NCBI GenBank assembly: GCA_039545355.1
Contig: BCJJ01000008.1
Location: 372,001-436,000, forward strand
Direction: 5' to 3'
From: Trichosporon coremiiforme
Taxonomy: Eukaryota > Basidiomycota > Tremellomycetes > Trichosporonales > Trichosporonaceae
DNA: 64,000 nt
Below, piece by piece: positions 46,324 through 57,620 of the stretch. A program made the position numbers and the translations under genes. Numbering within the stretch: position 1 is the stretch's first letter; each line of letters starts with the position of its first letter. A model generated the notes under the pieces. It was given only the letters and a program-made list of their open reading frames with translations, was not told where the DNA came from and ran no database searches.

Positions 46324-46771
46324 GATGGACACGATGGGTGGATTGGGTGAAAGGAAGGTAGCAGATCGATGTGCTTTCAGTGCTGGCTGGAACAGCAATG
46401 ACGCAGCGTGAGCGGACGTGAACGTGTGGCAACACACGTGATTGCCATGCCTGCCGTCTGACTCCGTCACAGTGACATCGTTCATGCGGTGTACAAACGA
46501 CAACCCGGAGCGACTTTTCCGTCACAGCTCTTCCCCACAGGCTCTCGCCATGCATGAGTATATAGAAGGCTGCATTGATCGTTTGCATGGGGTGATACTT
46601 CTGACCCGGCGGTTGCACTCACCCACGCGGCTGACGTTTCCGTGGTACGGACATGACCGCTATTTCACCCTCCCGTTTAAGATAGGGACCTCCACTTCTG
46701 ATCGGAATTTTGGATGGCGAGAGAGCTTTCGTGGACTTTCGATCTGTTTTCCTCGCAAAAACAACAACAAC
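46324..46771. promoter_or_regulatory. Divergent promoter, p47 / PPR genes
   Basis: 448 bp between two outward starts. A GAGTATATAG stretch near 46556-46564 is the only TATA-like element. The stretch before 46772 is A/C-rich leader (AAAACAACAACAAC). Confidence 0.5.
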
Positions 46772-49471
46772 ATGCTGCGACCGACGATAGCGAGGAAGAT
46801 CATGCGCCTTCGAGCAGGGCGCATGATCATTCCTCGGTATAACAGCGAGTGCGTGACTTCCGTGACTTTCCGCGTCAAGCTAACCAGCCAGTTCACCGAC
46901 TAGCCGAGTTGCCACCACTATCCCTCCGCCTGTTGACCCCAGCAAGTTCCCCCTCTACAAACCTTCACCTCCGCCGGAAGAGGACGAGGACGCCCTCAAT
47001 TGGAGCGGGAAAATCGAAGACCTGCCTTCAGATGAGGACATTAAGCGCGAGATTAAGAGGCGTGTCACGAATCAGACGATTAAGGCGCTCCCCGCGTTCT
47101 CGGAGGACGACTTGCGCGATTTCTATAAGCATCTCGTTCTCGCCGGCAAGAAGGATATGATTGAGAGCGTTCCGATGCTTGAGGCTCCCAAGATAACACC
47201 CCAGGAGCGCAAGCAGCTTCTCGAGAATCTCGTCCACCGACTGGAGGCGCCCAAGGCGGAGACCGCCTTGGATCAGCAAGGCGAGCAAGCGGCTGCAGAA
47301 GAGCCTATCACCGACGTTCCCGCCGTTCCGAAGAACATGCCCACGCATGTCGCGCTAACAAGCGCTCTTCTGCAGATGGGCCGTGATGAGCCCTCGGGAT
47401 CCTTCGATGTTCCTCTCGGTCTTGTCACTCAGTCCGAATGGCAGGCACTTCTGGACACTTTCGTAAGCTTCTGTCTCAATTTGCACTAACTCTAGATCTC
47501 CAAGGGCGATGGGAACGGGGCTGAGGTTCTGCTCAGTACTATGGAGCGACACGGCGTGCAACCCACCCTTTCGCAGGTTGATCAGATCGCCGAACTCTAT
47601 GCGAACAGGGGTTTGACAATGGAGGTTATGCGCTACATCACGGACCTCGATGAGGGTACGTTGACGCATCACAGATCCAAACTGACATTCCAGGTGGTCT
47701 TGAGGTGACTGACCACCATCGCGACCTTGTCGTTCAGTCGATGCTGAGTGGCGAGAAGCCCGACGTCACGGGAGCCATCGACCTTTTGAAGCAGAGCGAG
47801 AAGCTCGGCAAGCCCTTTCCCCAATCGTCCTACAATCTCGTCCTCCAGAACCTGTCAAACCGGTCGGCCAAGCGCCTGCCGAATGCGGAGGAGCGTAGCC
47901 AGGCTTGGGACCTCTTCGCGCAGATGCGCTTCGCAGCGCACCCCGTCCCTTCGCGCGAGGTGTATGCCACCATGATCAGGGCGTGTGCGGACCCTCGTCA
48001 GCCGCAACCGGAGCGCGCGCGCGACCTCTGGATTGAGATGACAGTCGATCAGGGAATCGAGCCTTCTGGCGAAGAGTTCAACGCCATTATCGGTGCACTC
48101 GGCAGTACCAAGGAGGATTACCTCGAGTCATTCGATCTGATGCGCCAGATGCTTGCGAAGCACAACGACGTGACCTGGGAACCTTTCAGCGAGTCACAGG
48201 CGGCACAGCGGTCGCCTTGGGTGCCGACATTGGAGACCTTCAATGCCCTGCTGGAGGGCGCGAAGCGTGCCGGCGATCTCGACCGTGCCCGTTGGGTGCT
48301 GAACGAGGTTGTCGACCTCGCGCGCTCGTCTCGCGCTTTCGGCCGAGAGGCAATCCAGAGCCCGAATGAGGAGACGATGGCGAGCGTGTTCATGACGTAC
48401 GCATCCTGGAAGCCCGTCAAGCGCAGGCAGGACGTTCAGGTGGTGAGGCCATTGTCGCCGCGTGATGTCACGCGAGCTGAGGAAGCTGCAGCCGCTGCTG
48501 CCGAATCGGGTGAGCGTGAAGGTGTCGTCGAGGTTGAGTCCGAATCCTCGTCGAAGGCGACAATGCCGGAGACGAGCTCGGCCGCGCTGCGCGAAGTCGA
48601 TGTCCTCTTCCAGCAGTGTCTGCAGGACTACCAGCTCACGCAGGGCCGCGATGTAGACCCTTACACCGTGCCCTTCGGCAAGGTGCGCCCGACTGCCCGC
48701 CTGATCAACTCGTACATTTCCGTGCACTTCAAGCACGACAAGAGCATCGAGGCGACGCGCGAGGTGTACGACCGCACGTGGGCGCAGGTGCGCGACACGT
48801 TCCCATCACTGCACCTTCGACCAAACGGATGGACGTTCCTGGAGATTCTGCAGAAGTGCGGCCGCGGACGCATGTCTGCTGCTGACGCCACGGCCGCGCA
48901 CGCCTGGGGCTCCGAGACTTGGGAGGAGTACCGCGCATGGCTGCCGCAGGCGAAGAGGCAGGTCTCATGGGAGAACGACCCGCGCTCGCGAAGGCAGCGC
49001 TGGCTCATCGGTCTTGACGACCGGCAGACGGAACAGCTTTGGGCTGCCGGTATCCGCATGGCGACGATGCGCGGAGACATCAATGGCGCCCTGGAGCTGC
49101 TGCTCGAATTTTCCGAACGCTACCCCGCCGCCGATATCCTCCGGCAATACATCCCGCGCGTTCCGGGTGAGTTTGCTGTGCGTCTCACCGATCCCCGCAT
49201 GGTCCCCGAGGCCAACATCCCGCCGCACATCCTCTTCAAGGATATCGCTGTCCTGCACCAGCGCTGCGCTATCGACGAGAATGCCGACGGACTCAGCAAG
49301 ATCAAGTGGGTCACGACGGGTTACGCGAACAACCTCGCCAAGCGCAGGCGCCTTCGCCTTCACGGAGCAGGTGTCAAGCGCGAACTGGCCAAGGTTTTGA
49401 AGAAGGGGGAGCGCACCTTGCCCCAACTGCCAGAGGAAGACCCCGTAGACGAGGAGGAGCCGTACCGATAG
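46772..49471 (+). CDS. Mitochondrial pentatricopeptide-repeat (PPR) protein
   Basis: Predicted 861 aa; exons 46772-46848, 46892-47462, 47496-47655, 47694-49471. The first 25 residues (MLRPTIARKIMRLRAGRMII) form a basic amphipathic mitochondrial presequence, available only with this short first exon. After an acidic Pro-rich stretch come helical repeats of PPR type. Examples are REVYATMIRACADPR...ARDLWIEMTVDQGIEPSGEEFNAIIGAL, PTLETFNALLEGAKRAGDLDRARWVLNEVVDLA and RLINSYISVHFKHDKSIEATREVYDRTW. Such proteins bind organellar RNA and act in stability, processing or translation of mitochondrial transcripts, or are part of the mitoribosome. I cannot tell which RNA this one serves, nor assign a named orthologue. 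The C-terminal region from about residue 660 is basic and lacks repeats. Confidence 0.85.
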
Positions 49472-49661
49472 AACTGTTGTACACCTGTATTCCAAGCATA
49501 GTCATCACCAATCACCAATCAGCACCACCACCACTTATGCACTTTCCATGCCTTGAACTGTTGCCGCTGCCGTGCTGCCAGAGGTGAGGGAGAAATCGTC
49601 AGTTATTGCTACAGTTTCGGTTCGCCTTCACTTCCGCTTCATCTAATCGTCATTCTACGAG

Positions 49662-50123
49662 CTATGGAGGGCTCGGGTGGACACTGCGAGGAGCCCTGTA
49701 GTTGATGTTACCGGTGATGCCCTCCTTGCACATCTTGTCGAAGAGGCCCCAGGCGCCACCGATCTGGTCAGGACACTTGCCCTGGAGACAGGCAACACCG
49801 TGCTGGGTGGCCACGCTGCGCTTGTCGCCGCAGCCACACTTGATCGAGCCGGGGATGTCGCCCTCGTTCCAGCAGCCGATCTCCTTGGCAGCCTGGATAA
49901 CACAGCCCTTCAGGCACGGGTTAACAGTCGAGGCGCTTGTAGTTAGCAAATGACGGTGGAAGAGATTCAGAGAGATGATAGAGAGATGTTGTTGAAAGTA
50001 GAGGAAGATGTGGCAATCGGGGGCTGTGAAGTCGAAAATGTTTGGGATTGGCACTTACTCGACCTGGGCGGAAACGGATCCAGCAGTGGCGAATAGAGAA
50101 AGGGCGAGAGCGATGACCTTCAT
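49662..50123 (-). CDS. Small secreted CFEM-type cysteine-rich protein
   Basis: Predicted 112 aa; exons 50123-50059 and 49935-49662. The signal peptide is MKVIALALSLFATAGSVSA. The mature part has eight cysteines in the CFEM-like order: NPC-x3-C, GC, KCGC, AC-x4-C, MC. An Asp lies in the loop before CxC (NEGDIPGSIKCGC), the position used for haem coordination in CFEM haemophores. CFEM proteins are fungal extracellular or wall proteins, several of which carry haem iron. Here there is no GPI signal; the protein ends shortly after Cys8 with SVHPSPP. A haem role is therefore possible but unproven. The GATA iron-regulator-type gene 5 kb away is suggestive only. A TATATA is present about 100 nt upstream. 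Confidence 0.75.
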
Positions 50124-51904
50124 TGTGATTGTTTGATTGACTTGGTGCAGAGAGTTGTTAGAGTTGTTAGGGGTGGATTTGCTGTTGTTGATTGGAAGAA
50201 ATTTGTCGTCGACGAGCCCTTGTTATATACCTTCCGACGAGCTCAGTCCATGACGGGGATCTGGTTGGTAGTCTGAGCAATCGTGTAGTACCATGCTATG
50301 TACCGGGGTCGAGCACGCTGCTTCACTTGGCTCTTCGTGGAGGATATCGTCGAAGTCGTCATGGTCGAGCTAGAGCCATTCCCCGGGCGACCTTAGACTC
50401 GCCTAAGTCGCCGATGACAGTATCCTCCGTCCACTTCTGGTCGCGACCTGCGGACTAGCTTTCAATTTCTCCAGCCCATCGCCGGCCAGCGTGTCACTAG
50501 CATCGGTGCCGTCTCCGCTTACCCTATTGCCGGGGCTTGGCCGAGCGGTATCTCATGTCAGTGGCTGTTATCTCGTGGGTGCACGCGCAGCCCATGTGCC
50601 ACCAAACGCACTAACAGTGGGTAGTCGCCGCAGTGCTATGCGCCAACCATGTTCTGGCAATCGTTAAACGCTTCCAGAAGAGTGTGGGGAAGATTCGATA
50701 CGAAAACGTGCTGCGCTTCTGGCGGGTAAGGTAGTTTCGCCCGAAATCCTGGTCTATCGCACAACTAGATCCAGCTAGAATGTGCTGAACAGGAAGCGTC
50801 GTCAAATGCAGTGAACATCGCGAGTACCGGGAAGGCTGTGTAGTGCATGAATACCTTTGGCGGCCGTCCCAAGACCCAGCACACTGCTCCGGTGGCCGCT
50901 TTCGAGGCAGGACTCTGCACAACGTCTCAGAGGCGCAGCGCACTCGAACTGCTTCACGCTATCTTGCCGTCGTCTATCCATTCCGCAGCCAGCGTTGATG
51001 AGCCAAGAGGCACTTGATTTCGTCACCGAAATGAGGCGCGCACTCCTGAGTCATGTGTGTTTGCCTGCCTGCATCTTGTCGTCATGGGCATCGCAGCACC
51101 ACTTGACCTCACACTACGGCAGGACGCGGCATTCGGTCTGACGGGCGGCCAGCCTGATTGGTTGAGTGGGTTCGGCAGCTCCAGCACAGTCACATATCCC
51201 AGCTCATGGGTCGAGATCAGACCTCATATCGAGCCTGTTCCAACTGGGGCGGGAGATACTCGAGTTCGACGACCACAGTTGCCCGCCGCCCTTGATGGCA
51301 TGACTCCTCGTCCGCGAGAAGCAGCAAGGCTAAACCTCGGCCGGTTGACTCAACCGACATAAGCAAGTCACACTACAGCTAACTAGTAAAGGGAGAGTTT
51401 GTGCTGCTAGAACACAAGTGACCCGTGTGGGGGAAATGGGTTTTGGTGGCTATTGGCGGGCCGCACTAGTGTCGGGCATGAGGCCGTTGCGAGATCTGAT
51501 ATCGAGCACCGAACCTACTCGGCCAGGCAAGCGGTGCACTGAACACTTTGGACTCCCTGTCACGGCTTGTGGGTCGCAGGCAGCAAAGTGGTGCCCGGCA
51601 AGGAAATATTGGTGCGAAGTTTTCCAACGTGCCACTGCGCAACGTGGACAAGGACCTCCACTATCCTGCATAGTGCAGGACGCAAGATCTACCGAAGAAC
51701 GGGCGAGAACTGCGGCGTCTGACGCTCTTCTGCCGCGGTAGTGTTGCGCGCGCAGCGGCACAGACCACATGTCGCATTCCAAATGTAGAGTAGCGAGTTG
51801 TCTAGACTCAGAACCTGTTGTTAGTGACCTTCAACTAGAGTTAGCGGTGAGCATCACTATACCCATCATTGTCTCCCATCCGAGCCCAATGCAATACATT
51901 CTAT
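50124..51904. other. Gene-free interval, 1.8 kb, with promoter of the CFEM gene
   Basis: The left end holds the CFEM promoter, including TATATA at 50224-50229 and an A/T-rich leader. The remainder has no recognisable gene on either strand. Confidence 0.5.
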
Positions 51905-52632
51905 CTACGGGACAATGTTGATGCCCAGCGACTTCGCGCTTCCGACGATGGAGCGAGCGACGCGCTCCTCTCCGAGCGCCTTGAGCGCGTCATCCATGCA
52001 CTTGACCTTGGCGATCTCGTAAACATGCTTGAGCGAGACCTCGCCAACGATCTCTGATCCAGGAGCTCCAGAGCCCTTGGTGACATTCGCGGCCTTCTTC
52101 AGCAGGTACGACACGGGCGGCGTCTTGAACGTGAAGCTGAACGTGCGGTCGGGGTTGATCGTGATCAGCGTCGGAATCGGAATGTCCGGCTTGAAGTGGG
52201 CCGTTCGCGCGTTGCTGAGGTAAGCTAGGCTGTACGAAGTGAAAGCTGCAGTAGAAAGTTGAACGCAGGAGGGCCAACCGGCATCACGAAGTCGTGACAA
52301 GGCAGGCAGCCGGGGAAGGCGGTAGATTACCGTGAATGACGAGCAGCACGAGGCGACCAGCATCATCACGTTATCCCGAGGCGTTCCTGGAGCTTCAGAG
52401 CCTCATGGCCTCCCGGAAGCTTCGTAGGTCCTGTGCGATCGTAGACACTCACAACTCCTTACAGAAGTCAATGGCCTTGACGGCCCTCGCTCCGAGCGCG
52501 GGACCGACCGGAGGCGACGGCGTAGCCTTTCCAGCGGGGACGAGGAGCTTCTGTATAGTGTGAGCATTCATCGTTCAACCCGTCTCCAGTACTACTCACG
52601 ACAATCTGCGTGACAGCAGCCTTGCCGGACAT
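51905..52632 (-). CDS. Mitochondrial large-subunit ribosomal protein uL11m
   Basis: Predicted 146 aa, the normal bacterial/mitochondrial L11 length; exons 52632-52600, 52550-52453, 52214-51905. The N-terminal domain reads [39 protein letters not shown], with the Pro-rich segment that contacts release and elongation factors. The RNA-binding domain contains [39 protein letters not shown] and [14 protein letters not shown]. This is the bacterial-type L11 and not cytosolic uL11, hence mitochondrial by inference, although no long presequence is evident. It binds the GTPase-associated centre of the large rRNA. The second intron (238 nt) is unusually long for this window. It is divergent from the Ppe1 gene. 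Confidence 0.95.
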
Positions 52633-53003
52633 GGTTGCAAGAGGAGGGGAGGGTGTCGGGGTGTGTAGGAGGGAAGCAGCGGGTTGGTTATCGAATATCG
52701 GCGAGGCGCTCAGCGATTCGAAGCCGTTTTCGAGTGACGGGCGGAGTTGAGTAGCGAGAAGGGGGCAAACGACAGCGAAAACAACGATAACAGTGTCCGA
52801 GCCGTAACTTTCAGCGCGGTCAGTCCGACTTTTGCCTCGCGGGTCAATGTTCGAGGAGTACAGGAGGTTCCGAATAATTTTGCCACGCGACCCCGGAGCC
52901 CCACGCTGATCGCGCTCCGTTAGCGTCGAGTTGACATGGACCAGACATGGCGCATTGATTGCATCAACATTGTACACAGCATCTACAACGAGCGGATCCT
53001 ACA
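52633..53003. promoter_or_regulatory. Divergent promoter, uL11m / Ppe1 genes
   Basis: 371 bp between the two starts. No TATA box seen, consistent with housekeeping expression. Confidence 0.5.
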
Positions 53004-54506
53004 ATGTCCGAAGAGTTCCGGAAAGCGATCCTGAACCGCCTTGCACCGCCGACGAAGGCACCGTGGGCTGAAGATGACGAGGAGGAGGAGGAGCTTGCTG
53101 ACGAGCTTGGAGAGCTCGGCGGCGCGAGCGCGTGAGTCTACTCTGTGATCCGCAGTGTCTTGAGGTCTGATCAACACTGCCTAAGCCGACGCGTCAGCTG
53201 ATAGCAGGACGAAGAAGGCGACGATCGAGCCGCTCTCGGCCTCCGAGTTCTTCTCCCAGGCGCTCGAGATTAACCCGCCCGGAAACGATACGACGTTCCG
53301 CGCGTACATGACCTCGCCAAAGTCGGTGCCTCCATCCCCTGGACGGCCAGCCGCATCGACATCCTCGCTCAAGCAGCCAGCTCCTGGAGGCGCATTCAAC
53401 CCGACACAGGCTCCCTGGGCCTCGAATGCCGTGAGCCCCGGCGCGTCGGTCCCCGCGACGCTTCCGCCTAGTGCGCCGGCAAGCTTCCCCGGCAAGCTTC
53501 CCTCCGCTATAGCCTCCTCGGGGTCTGCGCCGGGCATGGGATCAGTGACGGCGCCAGGACAGAGTCGCAACCCGCACGGGACGTTCTTCGTCATGCACCA
53601 CGGCGCGGGCGCGAGCGGGCTCAGCTTTGCGGCGCTGGCGAAAGAGATCGCGGCTAGGGGACCTGAGTACGGCGTCCTCTCGTTTGACTGCAGGGGACAC
53701 GGGAAGACGCGCACCGAAGGAGTAGCGGGGCGGGATACAGACCTCAGTCTGCCTACGCTGATTGATGACTTGACGGGTATTATCAGGCATACGTTCCCTG
53801 ATCCCAAGACAGCGCCGAGCCTTATTGTGAGTTCGCCTAACCCTTCAGCCCTAGACTCGCCAGCCGCTGACACCAGCTCGTCGGACACTCCATGGGTGCA
53901 GCGCCGTGCATTGACGCCGCGCCACTGCTGCAGAAGGAAGGTTACACCATCGCGGGTGTCGCGGCACTGGATATTGTCGAGGGAACCGCCGTCGAGTCCC
54001 TCCCGCTCATGAAGAACATTCTCTCGAAGCGGCCGCCCTCCTTCGCCTCGGTTCCCAGCGCGATCCAGTGGCACCTCGACTCTGGCAGTATCCGGAACCC
54101 TACCTCTGCGCGAGTCTCCGTGCCCTCGTACGTCGTGCCAATGAACGCGCAGGACAAGGATGGAAAGCAGCGGTGGCGGACAGACCTCCTTGCAACGGAG
54201 CCGTACTGGCTCGGCTGGTACCAGGGCTTGTCGAAGCGGTTCTTGTCCTCAAGATGTGCTCGGATCCTCGTTTTGGCTGGCCAGGAGCGGCTGGACAACG
54301 ACCTCATCGTTGGCCAGATGCAGGGCAAGTTCCAGCTCGAGGTTATGACGGACGTGGGCCACTTCTTGCACGAGGATGACCCGGCGACGCTGGCGACGAC
54401 GCTCGTCAACTTTGCTCGCAGGAACACACAGGTCCTCGTCCTCCCACCCAAGATTGGTCAGACGATGTCCAAACCCGTCGAGGTCAAGCATGTCGGCGAA
54501 ACGTAG
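53004..54506 (+). CDS. Protein phosphatase 2A methylesterase (Ppe1/PME-1)
   Basis: Predicted 458 aa; exons 53004-53131, 53208-53826, 53877-54506. The N-terminal part begins MSEEFRKAILNRLAPPTKAP with an acidic run, followed by a family-specific FSQALEINPPGNDTTFRAYM segment. The alpha/beta-hydrolase fold shows FFVMHHGAGASGLSFAALA, LSFDCRGHGKT, the elbow LVGHSMGAAPCIDA (Ser nucleophile), GVAALDIVEGTA and a late DVGHFLHEDDP carrying the catalytic His. The LVGHSMG elbow exists only after removing the 50-nt second intron. The enzyme removes the C-terminal methyl ester of the PP2A catalytic subunit in cytosol and nucleus. A Ser/Pro/Ala-rich insertion of about 90 residues (around 75-165) before the core appears longer than in yeast and animal enzymes. 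Confidence 0.94.
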
Positions 54507-54635
54507 TTGATTAGTCACGTAGAGAGTATGCAACACGCAGAGTTGTCACAGGCATCAACAAACTACAACATATCATGTATCAATCACTCAAGCTGAACTA
54601 GCTACTATCCGAACGAGCCCAATGTCCGTGGCTGG

Positions 54636-56628
54636 CTATCCGCGTGTGTCAAAAGCCCAGAGTCCACGACCAAGGCGCGACACACCTTCCCGCTCATGCC
54701 TGGGCAGCGGAACGGCACCCTCGCTCTCCCACTTCGGCGCGGCGCTGCCGCTACTCGCGGGACCGTTGCCACTGCGCTCCCTCTCGCGCTCCCTGTCGTG
54801 CGATCGCGGGGCGGGCGGCTGCTCGCCACCGTTAGAGGACACGCGCCCGACGCCGTTGGGCGACACACCACTGCGCCTCGACAGGCTGAGGAGGTCACGG
54901 CCGCGGTCCTCCTTGTCCGAGGCGGTGCGACGGAAGTCGCGGTCGAACATCTCGCGCTCACGCTCACGTTCACGCTCTACGGCAACGCGCTCAGCAGCCA
55001 CGGCAGCGGCCTCACGGTCCCGCTCGCGCTCTCGTTCCCGAGGGGGCTCGCCACCACGGATGGGGAGAGCACCAGCGCGCTCCTTGTCACGCCTCTCCTT
55101 CTCCTGGCGATCCCGCTGAGCCTCCTCCTCGAGACGCTGGAACTCTTTTCGGCGCGCACGCTCACGCTCCTCGAACTCCCAGTCGTCATTGCGCGAAGTC
55201 GGATTCGGGGCCGAAGGGGCCGGGGCCGAAGCAGCCGCCGGAGCAGCAGCATTGGCAGTAGCGGGAGGCGCGGCAGCGGCAGGCTCGGCAGCAATCTTGC
55301 TCTCCACAACAGACAAAAGCTTTTCCGTCCTGGAAAGCATGCCCTCGAGCCAGCGCTTGCCCTCACGGAGCTGTTCGCGGTGCTCGGTAAGCTCCCGGCG
55401 GCTGATGCTGTAGGGGCCGCTAGCACCGGAACCCATGCCGCTGCCAGAGTAGAACCTCGACAGCGACGACGATTCACGGGGAGGTTCAGGCGCGGGGCGA
55501 CGAGGAGGCGAGAGAGGCGGACCACCGTGCTTTGCCGACGCAGCCGGGGAGGCACCGGGAGCGGCCGGGCTCGTACCACTACCGAGGTCCCTCCTGCCGA
55601 ACCCGAAGCCGTAGCGGCTGTTGCCCAGGTTGGACCAGGGGGTCGACATGAGGTTGTTTGGTTCCCGGGGGTTGGGTCCGTAGATCGAGTAGCGGGGGCT
55701 GGCGTTGTATACCGAGGAAGGCGTAGACTGGGCACTGCCAGCGACCCGGCCGCCCGGTGTGCCCGCTCCGCCACGACCCTCATTCGCTTGGGCCAACGGC
55801 GAATGCGAATAGCGTTCCCTAGAGCGATCGCGGTCTTTCTCGAGGCCGACGAGGCCCAAGCTGTGCGAGCCAGCACCCAAGCGGTCGTCCTCGGCAGACT
55901 TGCGCTTGACGCCGCGCGCGTCATCGTCACGTGGGTCAATGTCCATTCCGGATCCGCCAGCCAGAGGCTTGTCGCGGCTATCCGGCGACAAAGTAGCCAC
56001 CTTGGTCTGCGGGGCAATTGAGAGCAGGGTTTCAGCGGCGAGCTGGTGAGAAAGCTGAGAGGTCAGTGTACTGGGCTCCTCGGTACAACCTACGTCCTGG
56101 CCATGCTCCTTGTCGTCCCGCTCACGGCGATCCTCGATCCACCAGGGCTTCTTGCGCTCAACACCACCAGACGGGGCGCCACCACCAGGAACAATCATGG
56201 GCATGCCCTTGCGGCGAGCATCCATTTCCTGCTGCTGGCGAGCCGAAGGAGGAAGACCCGAGGACCAAGGGCTGCCGCTGCCCATAGGATAGCGAGACTT
56301 GTCATCGCCGGGGTAGCCGGAGGGCGGCTGCGCGCCGAGAACGGATCCGCCAGGCGACGGGGCGCCCTGCGAAGCGCTGCGACCCGCGGGGGACGCAGCA
56401 GCTGCAACGGCGGGAACACGCTTGCGGCGCTTGATGACCGTCTTCTTCATGGCAACAGGGCGCGGCACGCCGTGAAGCTTGTGGTACAGGCCACACGCAT
56501 TGCACTGAGGGCGGCCCTCCTCATCACGACGCCAAAGGGGAGTCGTGCTGGTACCGCAGTTGCGGCAGCTCATCCCAACGGGTGTCGTGGCTAAACCGTT
56601 AGTGCCAGGCTGAGGACCCGGGGCAGAG

Positions 56629-56666
<38 letters not shown>

Positions 56667-57620
56667 TTGTTTCTGGGGGTCGGCCTCGGGCGACACGGAG
56701 GGCTTCAAGTCGTGGCCAGAGGGAGGGATGGGAGAAGCAGTACCGCGGCCGTTGTTCATGGAACTCGTGCGGCTCAGAATGCCCATGTTCCAAGGGCTGG
56801 GTCGGTCGGCGTTGTGGTGATCCGGCTGAGGCGAGTGCTTCGAGACGGGGCGGTCCACACCCTCGGACGGGCCAGCAACGGCAGCCTTAGCGGCGAGCGA
56901 GTTGTTGTAGGTAGGACAACCCTCGCAAGCCGTCTTTCCACCGAGACCGTTGCAGCGACCATCACCGGGGCACGATCCAGGTCCATCGTCGCCACAACCA
57001 CCGCCGCTCTGCGCGGGCGGAGGCGAGTGCGTCCTGCGCTTCTTGTTCGGGCCGAGCTCGTCGTCTTCCGGTCTCTTGCCGGGGGGACCCTGGACACCAG
57101 AACGACGGGCAGGTCGGCGCCTGCGGTCCTCGTCGTCACCGTCGTCCTTGACGGCCGGCGACATGTCGCGGGATACAGGCTCCGATTGCCGGGCGCTGTG
57201 CTGAGGCGAGGCACCATTGTCCGGGGTTCCGTCGGATCCACCGCGCTCGTTGGACGCACCGTACCCGCCCACACCGCCCCAACCGCGCGCAAACTTCGGT
57301 CGCCAGGCAGAGCCGCTCATGTTGCCACTGCCGCTCGAAGGTGCACGGGGTGCAGGTTCCGGAGGCGGAGCAGTGGGGGCGTCGTCGTCGTCGAGCTCGT
57401 CCTCTTCCTCGTCCTGCTGGTTCGAGGATCCGCGCGTGTCGGACACACGAGGGGCAGCGGCAAACGCTCGGTATCCAGTCGGTGCTGTCGGGGAGTGGGG
57501 GGCCGAGAGCGAGGCACGCGGGGAGAGTTTGGCCGAAGCACTCGGAGATGTCGGCGCGGTAGCGGTGGTGGTGAGGGTGGCTGAAGTGTGATTTGGCGAC
57601 GCCGAGGGCGCTCGGGGCAT
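54636..57620 (-). CDS. GATA zinc-finger regulator of the SRE/Urbs1/Cir1 iron-repressor family
   Basis: A frame open from ATG 57620 encodes 994 aa. One GATA finger, [14 protein letters not shown]...[12 protein letters not shown], lies at about 350-375 with a basic tail ([13 protein letters not shown]). Upstream at about 215-240 is a second cysteine cluster, [19 protein letters not shown]. That cluster is the hallmark of fungal siderophore/iron GATA repressors, where it senses iron or Fe-S. Having this cluster with only one visible GATA finger resembles Cryptococcus Cir1, whereas SreA/Urbs1 have two fingers. The C-terminal third contains a long charged helix rich in Arg/Glu ([19 protein letters not shown]). 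PolyQ lies before the finger. A 51-nt segment at 56043-56093 has perfect intron ends (GTAGGT...CTCACCAG) and is a multiple of three; splicing it gives 977 aa. It should be nuclear and repress iron-uptake genes when iron is plentiful. Confidence 0.88.
56043..56093 (-). other. Probable 51-nt in-frame intron in the GATA gene
   Basis: On the minus strand the segment starts GTAGGT and ends TTTCTCACCAG with a CTGAC branch-like site. Its length is divisible by three and it contains no stop, so retention would add 17 residues just after the EHGQD sequence. Confidence 0.65.

Noticed and set aside
54696..56021. 441-codon plus-strand frame inside the GATA gene
   Set aside because: Antisense shadow of a Ser/Arg-rich coding region; the minus strand contains the zinc finger and is open for 994 codons.
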